Shown piece by piece: positions 1-11,214 of a DNA stretch of 64,000 nucleotides. Origin of the DNA: Antedon bifida. Lineage: Eukaryota > Echinodermata > Crinoidea > Comatulida > Antedonidae. A model generated the notes under the pieces. It had not been told where the DNA came from, made no database searches, and saw only the letters and a list, made by a program, of their open reading frames with translations. Each line of letters starts with the position of its first letter. Position 1 is the stretch's first letter. Where the stretch lies: positions 14,670,417 to 14,734,416 of the forward strand of contig OY727101.1 in the NCBI GenBank assembly GCA_963402885.1, in the 5' to 3' direction. The position numbers were made by a program, and so were the translations under genes.

Positions 1-293
1 GGTACAAAAGAAAATAAGTTGGGAAAACACATTTCTGTGGAGTTGGATTATATAGTTTCTAGTTCCTAGTTCCTCATTCAAATTCAACTAAAGGGACAAG
101 TCACAAATATTTACAAAACAGATTTTAATCTGTAATAACTGTTTAATTGAGTAGTTATTGCATAACCAGGTTGGCAAATGGTAAAGTAGGTCAAGGGTCA
201 TCGATCCATACCAAAATATTTTGAAAACAATTAAGTAGGTTTAAGTATAAGTAAGCAAGGAAAGAGCTCAGCTTGTTGTTACTTTTGTTGAGT

Positions 294-600
294 GGAGCAC
301 TGTGGCGCAGTGGTTAGAGCATTGGACTTGCAATCAAGAGGTTGTTGGTTCAAGCCCCGGCTCGGTCACTGCAGTGTTGAGTCCTTGAGCAAGATTCTTT
401 ATCCACATTGTTCCTCCCCACTCAGGTGATAGAAATGGGTACCGGTATGTAAAAAGTACTGGGAAGGTAAATCAGACTCGTTTGTGCGGGAGGAGTGGCG
501 TACCCCCCACAGACATACACACTCAGTGAAGTCTGGAAATGGAGATGGGCACCACGGCCGTTAGCATTAGCTTAGGTTTTGACTTTACCTTTTTACCTTG
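294..600 (+). mobile_element. tRNA-derived SINE
   Basis: A tRNA-like head at about 297–370 carries an A-box-like TGGCGCAGTGG and a B-box-like GGTTCAAGCCC at tRNA spacing. Between them is an anticodon-arm-like segment with loop CTTGCAA. The downstream body contains CCTTGAGCAAGATTCTTTA, which resembles the central domain of several animal SINEs, and the element fades out near 600. The arms do not form a complete cloverleaf, so this is a retroposon and not a tRNA gene. Class is fairly sure; family name and 3' end are not. Confidence 0.65.
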
Positions 601-953
601 TTGAAATGCTTGCTATACCTTATTGGACTCTATACCTTATTGGAAACTATACTTTGTTGAATACTGAATTGTTGAATACTTATATCTATTGAGTGTTTAT
701 ATACATCTTATACTTATTTATGGAAACCAGCAATATTCCACACCTGGGGTGCTACAGTAATGCAGTATTAAATAATATAATATATATACAAATAATATAA
801 TAACAAACTTGATAAATCATAGAATTATTTCCTAGAAGCCCTGATCCAATGCAGCTATTCACCTTTGACACATTTAAACAATGTGGTTGGAAAAAAATGC
901 TAACAGATATAATAAAAAAATATCGCACACATTTCATGTTTCTTTATTTTCAG
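601..953 (+). other. ASNS: Upstream / 5'UTR intron of ASNS, no gene seen
   Basis: AT-rich sequence ending in a good acceptor (TTATTTTCAG, 944–953) directly before the first coding exon of asparagine synthetase. This implies at least one non-coding 5' exon further upstream, perhaps outside the window. The short ORFs here have no recognisable product. Confidence 0.5.
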
Positions 954-1211
954 AAATTAAAATTGTAACAGAAACTATGTGCGGAATTTGGGCAATATTT
1001 GGTAGCAATGAAGATGTACACAAGTACATTGAGAGTGCTGGCAAGATTAAGCATCGGGGCCCGGATGCCTTCTGTCTTAAAAATGTCTATCATCTAGCCA
1101 ACTGCTTGTTTGGGTTCTATTATGGATGATTTTTGTACGCAGCCAATGAGATTAAAGGCGTATCCTCACATATGGATGATGTACAATGGAGAAATATACA
1201 ACTTCGTAAAG
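954..1211 (+). CDS. ASNS: ASNS first coding exon, with 11-base frameshift deletion
   Basis: The acceptor ends at 953, ATG is at 977–979 and the donor is AAAG|GTGATGG after 1211. Frame 1 reads from MCGIWAIFG to NCLFGFY and then hits TGA (1127–1129). The next frame resumes as [14 protein letters not shown], then [17 protein letters not shown], and joins exon 2 in phase. At the switch the DNA reads TTTGGGTTCTATTATG (16 bases) where FGF-HRL-SIM needs 27. Adding 11 bases gives 246 nt, a whole number of codons, so one 11-base loss explains everything. The missing HRL includes the arginine that contacts glutamine in class II amidotransferases. Confidence 0.85.
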
Positions 1212-4200
1212 GTGATGGAATATAGTCAACATTTAAAAAAAATAAACTTTAATTTAAATACTGTGTAATAGCATTTTAAAGTCCCATTCCCTACGTTTTT
1301 TAGATCGTAATTTACGGTCACCAGCTACATTTAACGTAAAAATAAATACTATATGGTCCTATTGCGAAGATCTTTTTGTCTTTAAGCTGTTAAAATGTGA
1401 AAAAAGTAACACGATTCTAATAATTTAAACGGCCCGCTATAAATCCCAACATGCATTGCGCGCGAATTGATATTTTCGTTTTTCTTCTGCGATTCACCCA
1501 CTTTCGATCGACTGTGAAGCCAAAACAAATGGAAGAATGTAACATAATAGTTATCCACTTTGACCGAAAATGTATTTACCTGAAAAAAACTGTAATTTAA
1601 TGTAAAAAATAGTCAAATCGGCTGCCAGTTTTTGGTTGAATTTAACGATTTGTTTTGTCATTTTATAAGTGAAAACATTTTTTTTTTTTTTTGTACTTCA
1701 TTAAATCTCTACACAATAACACATTCAAAGTCTGGTTGATTTAATGTTCATTTTTCATGTTTTGGGGGGACAATACATCTTTAAAACTAACCAAGAGGTC
1801 GCAGGACTGAATCTGATCAGAATACATTTATTACTAAATATTTTCCAAGAATCTTTCTTTCTCTTTATTATTTTATATTAATAGTTCACAATTGGCAAGA
1901 CAAACTCTAACATTAAAATAATATTTATGGTTATTTTCTCATCATTCTTGCCAATTACAAAAGCACATAATGTCGACCAAAAACAATTATTTTCACATTA
2001 TATTTTTTATCCATACCATCAGAGGGAATGCTATACACTTTTTGTTTGTTTTCCTAGTTGCGTGAACAATACAAGTTTGATTTTACAAGTAACTGTGATG
2101 GAGAAGTTCTCATCCACTTGTATGCACATGGTGGCATTGATTTTATGGCTAAGATGCTGGATGGTGTCTTTGCATTCTGCCTGCTGGATACACAAGCCAA
2201 AAAGGTAATTTGTTAATAGCTGATGCTCTTCAGCTAGTTACGTAGTCACCTACAGCTAGTTACGTGAATACCTACAGCTACAATAGGCACTTTCACTAGT
2301 AGACACCTACATCTAGTAGACAGCTACAGCTTGTAGACAGCTACAGCTTGTAGACAACTACAGCTTGTAGACAACTACAGCTTGTAGACAACTACAGCTT
2401 GTAGACAACTACAGCTTGTAGACAACTACAGCTTGTAGACAACTACAGCTTGTAGACAACTACAGCTTGTAGACAACTACAGCTAGTAGACAACTACAGC
2501 TAGTAGACAACTACAGCTAGTAGACAACTACAGCTAGTAGACAACTACAGCTAGTAGACAACTACAGCTAGTAGACAACTACAGCTAGTAGACAACTACA
2601 GCTAGTAGACAACTACAGCTAGTAGACAACTACAGCTAGTAGACAACTACAGCTAGTAGACAACTACAGCTAGTAGACAACTACAGCTAGTAGACAACTA
2701 CAGCTAGTAGACAACTACAGCTAGTAGACACCTGCAGTTACTGTAGTAGACACCTGCAGTTACTGTAGTAGACACCTGCAGTTACTGTAGTAGACACCTG
2801 CAGTTACTGTAGTAGACACCTGCAGTTACTGTAGTAGACACCTACAGTTACTGTAGTAGACACCTACAGTTACTGTAGTAGACACCTACAGTTACTGTAG
2901 TAGACACCTACAGCTACTGTAGTAGACACCTACAGCTACTGTAGTAGACACCTACAGCTACTGTAGTAGACACCTACAGCTACTGTAGTAGACACCTACA
3001 GCTACTGTAGTAGACACCTACAGCTACTGTAGTAGACACCTACAGCTACTGTAGTAGACACCTACAGCTACTGTAGTAGACACCTACAGCTACTGTAGTA
3101 GACACCTACAGCTACTGTAGTAGACACCTACAGCTACTGTAGTAGACACTTACAGCTACTGTAGTAGACACTTACAGCTACTGTAGTAGACACTTACAGC
3201 TACTGTAGTAGACACTTACAGCTACTGTAGTAGACACTTACAGCTACTGTAGTAGACACTTACAGCTACTGTAGTAGACACTTACAGCTACTGTAGTAGA
3301 CACTTACAGCTACTGTAGTAGACACTTACAGCTACTGTAGTAGACACTTACAGCTACTGTAGTAGACACTTACAGCTACTGTAGTAGACACTTACAGCTA
3401 CTGTAGTAGACACTTACAGCTACTGTAGTAGACACTTACAGCTACTGTAGTAGACACTTACAGCTACTGTAGTAGACACTTACAGCTACTGTAGTAGACA
3501 CTTACAGCTACTGTAGTAGACACTTACAGCTACTGTAGTAGACACTTACAGCTACTGTAGTAGACACTTACAGCTACTGTAGTAGACACTTACAGCTACT
3601 GTAGTAGACACTTACAGCTACTGTAGTAGACACCTACAGACTACTGTAGTAGACACCTACTGCTACTATAGTAGGTACCTACCACTACTGTAGTAGGTGC
3701 GGTATATGGCATTGACATTAAAATCATTTCATTGATACAGAATTGATATGTGACGCTGTATCATGAAAATCATCTTTGTTATATCCTGTATAATGTTTTT
3801 CAGGTATTTATCGGACGTGATACCATTGGTGTTCGTCCAATGTTTCGTCTGTACTTGGAAGATGGCATGCTTGTAATCTGCTCTGAAGCCAAGGGCATTG
3901 TTGGACTTGAGAATACACATGACTGTGACAAAATTGAGCCGTTCCCGCCTGCTCACTACGAGAAGTATGACTTGTTAATGAATGGGAAAGCTATGTTTGT
4001 TAGTCGACACAAATTTCATTCATATGATGAGACACCAAAATGGGCATTAGAAACCAAAACACCAAAACCAACAGGTAGTTTTCTTGAATACGTTCTTTGA
4101 GCTATACTGAACCGGCTGTTCATGAAATTTATTCACACAAATCTTGAAAATATACTCTTAAGCTATCTATATTTTAAGAGTTTGAGAATTTGTAAAAGTG

Positions 4201-7200
4201 TTTGTTTGTTCGTACTGCACACATCCTTATATATGGAGTACCAAAATGATTACAATTGTACTGAGAAGGGTTAGACTACACACTTAGATTTGATGAACAA
4301 AGTATTCGTCAAAAAATACAGTGTACATTGAATACAAATCTACCTAAAAAATGTCGTAAACTCTTTTATTTTCCAATTCAAACTATTTTTTAGTGATCAA
4401 TCCTCCACGGCATTGTTTTGAGTGAGGCGTAGACTGAGTAGGGCCTAGTAGGTTATGTATTTTTATATTTTAATTAAAACAAAACAATATAAATAATTGG
4501 TGAGCCTAAATATTTCAAAGAATACACAATATTGCTCGTAACTATTTTATTCATATTTTCGTCCATATGTAATAGGGACTAGACAGTAATTGGCCAACTA
4601 TGGCCAAGCTCAGGTTCTGTAAACAACTCCATATCTAAAATAACATCGTCTTGAATTTCGCGCTCTTTTAATTTTCGTGATCGTTTTGAAGTAAGGCTGT
4701 GCAAACATTTTGGGTTTTACAGTAATTGCAGCTAATCTACATTTCAGTGAATGAGCATCTTGCTAATATCCGTCTCTTGTTGACTGAAGCTGTAAGAAAA
4801 AGATTCATGGCCAACAGAAGAATTGGCTGCTTTTTATCAGGTAACCTAAATGTTAAAACGGAATCTTACAGAAACGGCATCCAATAATTATGGAGAATTA
4901 ACAAGCAAAGTCACTAATGGAAAAACCAATTTTTTATTATACCATGTAAAGAAAGAAAACATCCTTATCATTACTACAGTAGATTATTACTTTATTTTAT
5001 TATCTTCTGGAAGAGCCAAAAAGATCGTGGAATGAAGTATAAACACATTAACAAACTAAAACGGCACTCTGAGAGTGCATACATCCGCCTACTGTAAAAA
5101 TTCTCCTACATAAGATTTATCGGGAAAAATATATTTATTTATTTGTTAAAGTTGTTTGGACAATGCAATTTCAGTTTACTTGTTACTTTAAGACTGCTCG
5201 CCGGCGTTTGAAAATTGTCTCCTATCTGTTAACATTAGCAGGTCTGAAAATAATACAAAAAAGTGGTCCAGAATTGGGACCCTGGTCTTGATTGCCTCAA
5301 AAATTGAACGGAGTGGTCCTCTATCTGTATTTTCTTTTTGGTAAAGATCGTGCAATCACTTTTTGAGTAATCCTGCTAACAAAGAAACAGACACACGCGA
5401 TCAACTACATATTATACGCTAAATATAGAGTGAATAGAACCAACCATTTCAGACAAATGGGGAATAATGACTTGATAAAAACATACAGTATCCTCTTTCT
5501 AGGTGGTTTAGATTCTAGTCTAGTCTCCGCTCTGGTTGCTAAGTTAGCAAAAGAAAAAGGTGTAAGTTACCCTATACAGACATTTTCCATCGGCATGGAA
5601 GGAAGTCCGGATGTGACTGCTGCTCGTAAAGTAGCGGCACACATTGGTAGTGAACACCATGAGATCAGATTCACACCAGAAGAAGGTATTGAGGCAGTGG
5701 AAGATGTTATCAAATCGTTGGAGAGTTATGATATCACAACTGTACGTGCTTCTGTTGGTAAGTCGCAAAGAAGACTTCTTCCATGATCATTTTTGGAAAA
5801 TTGGAAATGCACTACATTAAAAACATGGAATACCAAACAATTGTTTAAAGATTAAATCTTTTGAAGGAAAATTTTAGCTTCCGAGTACCGTTTCTGTGGT
5901 TCTTGTTTACAATATAAAAGCACACCGTAACCCCAACTATGGTAGTTGATTTTATTATTAGTAGCACTCTTGTTTTACAAAGGGTTAATTCCGGCAAATT
6001 GCTCCATTCATGTAAAAATGAAATTATCAATTCAACGTCCTATTTTCGCTGTCTGCATTGCTAATTATTATCTTATGATTTATTTATGCTTATCATTTTA
6101 TGGGGTTTCTGGTTATTTCATCTCCTTAATTTCCTTAACATTAAAACATTGTATTAAAGTATATTAATTTAAGCATGGGGTGCATCATAGTAAGGACTGG
6201 TACTGCGAAATGCTTTTGGGTGTTAGAGAGGATCGGGTGTTGTGGGATTGTTTTGTCTTGTACATAATGTGTTTAACTTTCCTTCTGGAATACCTCTTTT
6301 ATAGAGTTCAATCTTGTAATTTTTATTCCTTTTTTCTTAATATATTTTTCTGTACTTTATTCTGTTTATTTCAAGTGCAAGTGCCACTGTTACAAATGTG
6401 TCATTCAAAACAAATAAATAAATAATGAAGTTTTTTTGTGGTTCACCAGCACCTTTATTCATTTCTAAACATTTTCTACCTTTTTTCATTATTTTCTGTT
6501 TTTCCTTCATTAATAGCATAATTTTAACCATATACCATCATATCATTAGTAAACATTAGCAGGACGCAGATAATGAAAGCCGACGACTATTGGATGATCT
6601 TTACCTGTTTGATGTCCTTAGAGGGGACAGGACAACATCTGCATTTGGGTAAAAAAAATATATATTGCGATTGATGCTACACATAACATGGTTACTATAG
6701 GATAGTTTAATTATCGTATTCAAACAGGTTTAGGTTGGCCTAAAATAAATTTACATTAGCATATCAGACTGAAAGATTTTAATACAGACAGATAACCATC
6801 AACTAATATTATGTTTGTGTGCCGTGTATGGTTGTGTGCTAGAAAATAGAAAGTCACTTAAATTGCTAATTGCTCAGAGTTAATCATCTGTACATTCACC
6901 TGCATTGCATGTTTTGATTATTACATGCTAACCAGACTTTGTATTAGAATACATTTATTTTTATTAAGTTGTATATTATTCCTTCATTTATTTTAATTTA
7001 CTAATAAAAGTAGATAACTTTATGAAGACTAAGAACATTATAACTAATTATATCCATTATTTGAATTAGTTGGCCCTGCAAGCTTCTACATAGTATGCAA
7101 TGCAGAGCTACCAATATCATACCTCTTAAAGAAATTTAACATTCTTTTTTTCTTGTTTTCAGATTAGAAATTCGAGTCCCATTTTTAGATCACCAATTTG

Positions 7201-8291
7201 TATCTAATTTCTTATCTATACCACCCGTACTACGCACGCCAAGGCATGGAATAGAGAAGTATATTGTGCGAAAAGCATTTGAAGAATCAGGTCTGTTACC
7301 AGATGAGATCTTATGGAGACCGAAAAAAGCCTTTAGTGATGGAGTGTCATCTACAGAGAAATCTTGGTACCAAGTTCTACAAGAGTATATTGAAACTAAA
7401 GTAGGTAACATGTGATTATTTTAGTGTTATGTCTTTTTTTTTATAGATGTTGCATGTCAGAATACACTGTAGGTGTTATAACATCAAGATCTGCATCTGT
7501 AGCTTGCTACTGCCGCCATGAAGCTCTCTACTAAGCAAATGTTAACAGCTGTAACATAGGGACATGGTTCAAGTTTTTTCATTAACACATTCATTTCTTA
7601 ACACATTCATTTCTTAACACATTCATTTCTTAACACATTCATTTCTTAACACATTCATTTCTTACCACATTCATTTCTTAACACATTCATTAACACCTTC
7701 TGAACACATTCATTTCTTAACATATTCATTTCTGAACACATTCATTTCTTAACACATTCATTAACACCTTCTGAACACATTCATTTCTTAACGTATTCAT
7801 TTCTTAGTTGAATACTGTATTTCAGGATCAACGTAAACCAACCTCTAGTTAGAACTTTCTTTTTATTTTTTTTCATATTTTGTTTGAAATTCTTAACCTG
7901 TTCAAACCATTAATTCCCCCAAGACTTTTCCCACAAGAACCCCTACCCTCCCCAGTCGATGGTGATGTAACCTCTGCCTAGACCACCTTTTTCACAATTA
8001 TAAATTTGTTACTACTCTATTTTTGTATTCTATAATCCATATATTTTTTAACAATTTCAGGTGACCGATAGTATGTTTGAAGATGCTCCTAAAATATATT
8101 CATTCAATTCGCCAAAGTCTAAAGAAGCATATTATTATCGTCAGATATTTGAACGGTTCTATCCAAACCGTTCATCTTGGATTCCATACTTCTGGATGCC
8201 AAAGTGGGTTAACACAGACGATCCATCCGCCAGGACGTTAAAGCACTACAAGGAATCGGATGTAGAAAGTAGTCGCAAGATTAATTCTTAG
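977..8291 (+). CDS. ASNS: Asparagine synthetase [glutamine-hydrolysing], disrupted as assembled
   Basis: The family converts aspartate, glutamine and ATP into asparagine in the cytosol. Exons seen: 977–1211, 2058–2204, 3804–4074, 4748–4840, 5503–5757, 6563–6648, 7163–7400, 8061–8291. All have GT–AG borders, and phases agree except at the two lesions. The N-terminal class II glutaminase domain starts MCGIWAIFG with the catalytic Cys2 and continues through [24 protein letters not shown] and CSEAKG. The synthetase domain has the ATP-binding LSGGLDSS split over exons 4/5, [28 protein letters not shown] and WMPKW. Two defects: 11 bases are missing in exon 1 where the family has HRL, which shifts the frame, and the exon encoding the SGEGSDE region between 5757 and 6563 is absent. 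No other stop interrupts about 1.5 kb of coding sequence, so the damage is recent, allelic or an assembly error. Identity is certain; functionality of this copy is doubtful. Confidence 0.93.
1277..1787 (-). mobile_element. TTAA-type MITE copy (family B) in ASNS intron 1
   Basis: The right end reads GGGGGGACAATACATCTTTAA, and sequence from about 1530 to 1787 is the reverse complement of the element at 10875–11187, including the TGGATAACTATTATG-type internal block. The left part (1277–1530) starts TTTTAAAGTCCCATTCCC, which is not the standard terminus, so it may be a longer variant or a second element. Other copies lie at 16745 and 22985. Confidence 0.6.
2215..3705 (+). repeat. Minisatellite of 17-bp then 22-bp units (ASNS intron 2)
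   Basis: About 1.45 kb of tandem units fill most of intron 2. Roughly 2320–2730 uses a 17-bp unit (TAGACAACTACAGCTTG, changing to ...GCTAG). From about 2725 a 22-bp unit takes over, in ordered blocks: CCTGCAGTTACTG, CCTACAGTTACTG, CCTACAGCTACTG, and finally about twenty copies with CTTACAGCTACTG. The 22-bp unit contains CTACAG...CTGTAG, so each copy can form a small hairpin. The last copies before 3705 are degenerate. Confidence 0.95.
5758..6562 (+). other. ASNS: ASNS intron lacking the expected SGEGSDE exon
   Basis: The exon ending at 5757 leaves codon phase 1 after TVRASV, and the exon starting at 6563 ([12 protein letters not shown]) resumes in phase 0. In other animals about 40 residues lie between these points, including the GEGSDE pyrophosphate/ATP-site loop. 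I read all frames of 5758–6562 on both strands and found nothing resembling this segment. Splicing 5757 directly to 6563 gives GGA CGC AGA TAA, an immediate stop. There is no run of Ns that would mark a gap. Confidence 0.8.
7568..7866 (+). repeat. 16-bp minisatellite plus unique tail, left duplicate
   Basis: Tandem units of about 16 bp (ACACATTCATTTCTTA) are interspersed with ATTAACACCTTCTGA variants. They are followed by a tail from GTTGAATACTG (7807) to about 7866. The same array and tail recur 819 bp downstream at 8417–8685. This copy is in the last ASNS intron. Confidence 0.9.
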
Positions 8292-8340
8292 ACTTATCGA
8301 TACATACATAGTATACTCGGTATATTTGTTGTTTTAGCGC

Positions 8341-8346
8341 AATAAA
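8341..8346 (+). terminator. ASNS: ASNS polyadenylation signal
   Basis: A canonical AATAAA hexamer begins 50 nt after the ASNS stop codon (8289–8291). It is the first such hexamer after the stop and is well placed for a short 3'UTR. Confidence 0.6.
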
Positions 8347-8416
8347 AGATGGAGTAGTTCGTTACAGGGAAAGCTTGGTCAAAACTTTAGTCAATTTTAA
8401 ACAAAATATTTTATTT

Positions 8417-8685
8417 ACTAATTTCTTAACATATTCATTTCTTAACACATTCATTTCTTAACACATTCATTTCTTAACACATTCATTTCTTAACACATTC
8501 ATTAACACCTTCTGAACACATTCATTTCTTAACACATTCATTAACACCTTCTGAACACATTCATTTCTTAACACATTCATTAACACCTTCTGAACACATT
8601 CATTTCTTAACGTATTCATTTCTTAGTTGAATACTGTATTTCAGGCTCAACGTAAACCAACCTCTAGCTAGAACTTTCTTTTTCT
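8417..8685 (+). repeat. 16-bp minisatellite plus unique tail, right duplicate
   Basis: This repeats the order of variant units and the tail of 7568–7866 with few differences (for example CAGGCTCAACG versus CAGGATCAACG). It lies just 3' of the ASNS poly(A) signal, so the two copies flank the terminal exon. Confidence 0.9.
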
Positions 8686-9960
8686 TCGTTCTTTCTTTCT
8701 ATTTTTTTCTTCAAATACTGTTATTCAATCAATTTAAAAATGAAAGAAGCAATATTTACAAAGACATGCAAATGCAACAGGTTTTTAGCTTTTGCCATCC
8801 AATTTCTTGTCGCTCTGACTAAAACATACATTGTTGTATCCTTTGTATTGTCAATGAGGAAATCTATTTATTTCCTCCATAATATTATAAAGTTCTTTTA
8901 CTTTATTACTTCATTTACATATATTTATCATAATTTAATTACTTCATTTACATAATTTAAAAAAAATACCTTGCACTGTTTCAATTAATCGTTCAATTAA
9001 TCATGCATAACAATGCAATGAGAAGCAGAAGTTCAGAGTTCATGAGTTGTACTTTTCCATTTCTTTCTCGAATTTATTTGTAGATGTAACTGTGTTAGAT
9101 AACAGTGTAGTGATTATAATGATTGCATGAATTGATTTATTTATTCATTGATCATTCGCCTTTGAATCGATGGTGGTGTGTTCCCTATGAGTCACTATGA
9201 ACACAAACCCAGTCTTATAAATTATGTGAACCTGTGAGGAATTATTTTACAATAAAGTTTTATTGTGTTTGATTTAGCCTTAAACTTTAAAATGGCACCA
9301 TAACAATTTGTTTTTTTTCTCAAGAATATATTTTTCTAATTTTGGTTCAGGTTTTAATTTGGAATAAACGTTTATGTACGTTTTGTGTAATAGATTATTT
9401 GACCACTCTGATTTATATATGCAATTGACTGCCAACGTATATTACCATAATATACTCTGTTGACATGATAAAGATTAGATATAATACCCTTGATATAAGC
9501 TATTTTTCGGTTCCCCTTCTGTTTGAAATATTCATAATGTGTGTGATCTCTTAAATTTGATGTGATTTAAACGCCCAAGTACTTGTAGCTATTTACCTCT
9601 TTTTGTCTTTTCCCCAATTTTCAAATTTTATTTTTATTTATGCGTTTACCAGCAGCCGTTGGCAACATTGGATTTGTCGTGATTAAAATCTAATCTCTGT
9701 TCATTACCAAATGTATCTGCAATTTCTAACATTTATTTCCTTTTCATCATTATAATGATTCAGAAAAGGCCACCCATCCAAATACCATTCATTTGAACAC
9801 CAAAGTAAAGTTACTATCACGAAGAAGTTTTACAAAAAATAGGAAGATTGAGAATAAAATTGGTGAGAGCACATACCCTTGCTTTATGAATATTAAATTC
9901 AGCTTTCATACTTTCTCCTATTCTGTGGTTTCATTCATTCATCATTTTTTCTTTTTCATT
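8686..9960. other. Intergenic AT-rich sequence
   Basis: No gene is supported. The only structure seen is one member of a dispersed repeat at about 9085–9240: ATTCATTGATCATTCGC, then TTTGAATCGATGGTGGTG, then AACACAAACCCAGTC. It recurs at 9960–10145. Confidence 0.6.
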
Positions 9961-10145
9961 CATTTGTAACAGTGTAGTAAAATGATTATAATGATTGAAT
10001 GATACATTTATTTATTTATTCATTGATCATTCGCATTTGAATCGATAGTGGTGTGGTCCAAACAAAAACAACATAAGAACATAATGAACTAGAAACACTG
10101 TGTTCAATAGAACATAAACCCAGTCATATGAATCGTGTGACATTG
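9960..10145. repeat. Dispersed repeat, second copy of 9085–9240
   Basis: Shared blocks in the same order are ATGATTATAATGATTG, ATTCATTGATCATTCGC, TTGAATCGATAGTGGTG and ATAAACCCAGTC. This copy directly abuts the first 5S-like unit. I do not recognise the family. Confidence 0.6.
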
Positions 10146-10857
10146 TGAGCCGGGTCCAGTATAGGTTAGTCCATCCAGCGCATTTAAAACTGTTTGGATT
10201 TGTAGGCCTATATACGGAAATATCACGTTGTAACACCGGTTCTCGTCCGATCCACGAAGTTAAATAATATTGAATGAGACAGTCTGAGAATACCGGGTCC
10301 TGTATAGGTTGGTCCAGCGCATATAACATTAAAACTATGTGTGGACTTGTATACTTGTACATACGACAATACCACGTTGAAACACCGGTTTTCGTCAGAT
10401 CACCGAAATTAAACAATGTTGGTTGTGGAATTAAACCCGGATGAGAGACCATCTGGTACACCGGGTCCTACATAACATAATTTTTATTTATTCATCTCAT
10501 AAACAAACAAACAAAGCAAAACAAGGAGTAAAACATATTTTTAAAGAAAGTTACATTATTATCTATAGGCATGGTCCAGTGCATATAACAATAAAACTAT
10601 GTGTGGACTTGTATATACGGAAATACCACGTTGAAACACCGGTTGTTGTTAAATCACGGAAATTAGACAACATTGGTTGTGGGAATACTAGTCCTGTATA
10701 GTCCAGCGCATATAACATTACAACTATGTGTGGACTACGACAATACTACGTTGAAACACCGATTATCGTGAAATCAACGAAGGTAAAAAACGTTGGCTGT
10801 GGAATTAAATTTGGATGGGAGACCGTCTGGGAATACCGGGTCCTGTATAGGTTGGCC
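10140..10857 (+). repeat. Tandem 5S-rRNA-derived units (5S pseudo-array)
   Basis: At least four degenerate 5S rRNA-like copies lie in the same direction: about 10206–10308, 10360–10473, 10612–10701 and 10735–10851. A 3' remnant is at 10145–10165 and a 5' remnant at 11823–11842. Each carries ATACCACGTTGAAACACCGG-like, AAGTTAAACAA-like and ATACCGGGTCCTGTATAG-like blocks. Copies are joined by a common linker containing CCAGCGCATATAACATTA and ACTATGTGTGGACTTG. All share the same departures from ordinary 5S (a base lost in GAAA-CACCGG, GGGTCC for GGGTGC). This marks a derived family, like a SINE3-type or satellite unit, and not independent 5S genes. Confidence 0.85.
10735..10851 (+). pseudogene. 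5S rRNA pseudogene, best preserved copy
   Basis: This copy keeps a near-complete 5S length with a well-preserved 3' control region (TTGGATGGGAGACCGTCTGG then GAATACCGGGT). The A-box region is damaged (GAAGGTAAAAAACG) and the 5' half has several substitutions. It is unlikely to be a functional 5S rRNA, though it retains TFIIIA-type promoter similarity. Confidence 0.75.
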
Positions 10858-10874
10858 CAGCGTATATAACATTA

Positions 10875-11187
10875 ACGATGTATTGTCCCCCAAAAACATG
10901 AAAAATGAAGATTATTTAAATCAGACTTTGAATATGTTATTTTGTAGTTTTGATAAAGTTAATCACTTTCATAGAAAAAAAAGTAATGTTTTAACTTATA
11001 AAATGACAAAATAAATGGTTAAATTCAACCAAAAATCCATTGGCTGGCAGCCAATTTGACCATTTTTTGCTTTAAATTACATTTTTTTTCGATCCAAATT
11101 TTGGTCAAAGTGGATAACTATTATGTTACATTAAAATGGAATTTTCAACAAAAATTATTTTTTTCAGGGGGACAATACATCTTTAAA
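10875..11187 (+). mobile_element. TTAA-type MITE (family B), full-length copy
   Basis: The ends are GATGTATTGTCCCCC and GGGGGACAATACATC, inverted repeats of each other, with TTAA at each border (left about 10873–10876, right 11185–11188). TTAA target duplication is typical of piggyBac-like non-autonomous elements. The element interrupts the linker of a 5S-like unit: flanks CAGCGTATATAACATTAA and ACTATGTGTGAACTTG rejoin to match intact linkers. No coding capacity. Confidence 0.8.
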
Positions 11188-11214
11188 CTATGTGTGAACT
11201 TGTATATTATACAG

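Noticed and set aside
297..370. A tRNA gene
   Set aside because: A and B boxes are good but acceptor and anticodon stems do not pair fully, and a SINE body follows directly.
2215..3705. CRISPR-like regular repeats
   Set aside because: Units are contiguous with no unique spacers, in a eukaryotic intron, so it is a minisatellite.
5946..6425. Hydrophobic ORFs in the ASNS intron as the missing exon
   Set aside because: No similarity to the expected GEGSDE region in any frame; AT-rich intron translation gives such Phe/Leu-rich frames.
10027..10461. 144-codon minus-strand ORF
   Set aside because: It lies over the dispersed repeat and 5S-like units, which explain the sequence better.
10735..10851. 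A functional 5S rRNA gene
   Set aside because: Internal control region is damaged at the A box and the copy shares derived changes with clearly dead neighbours.
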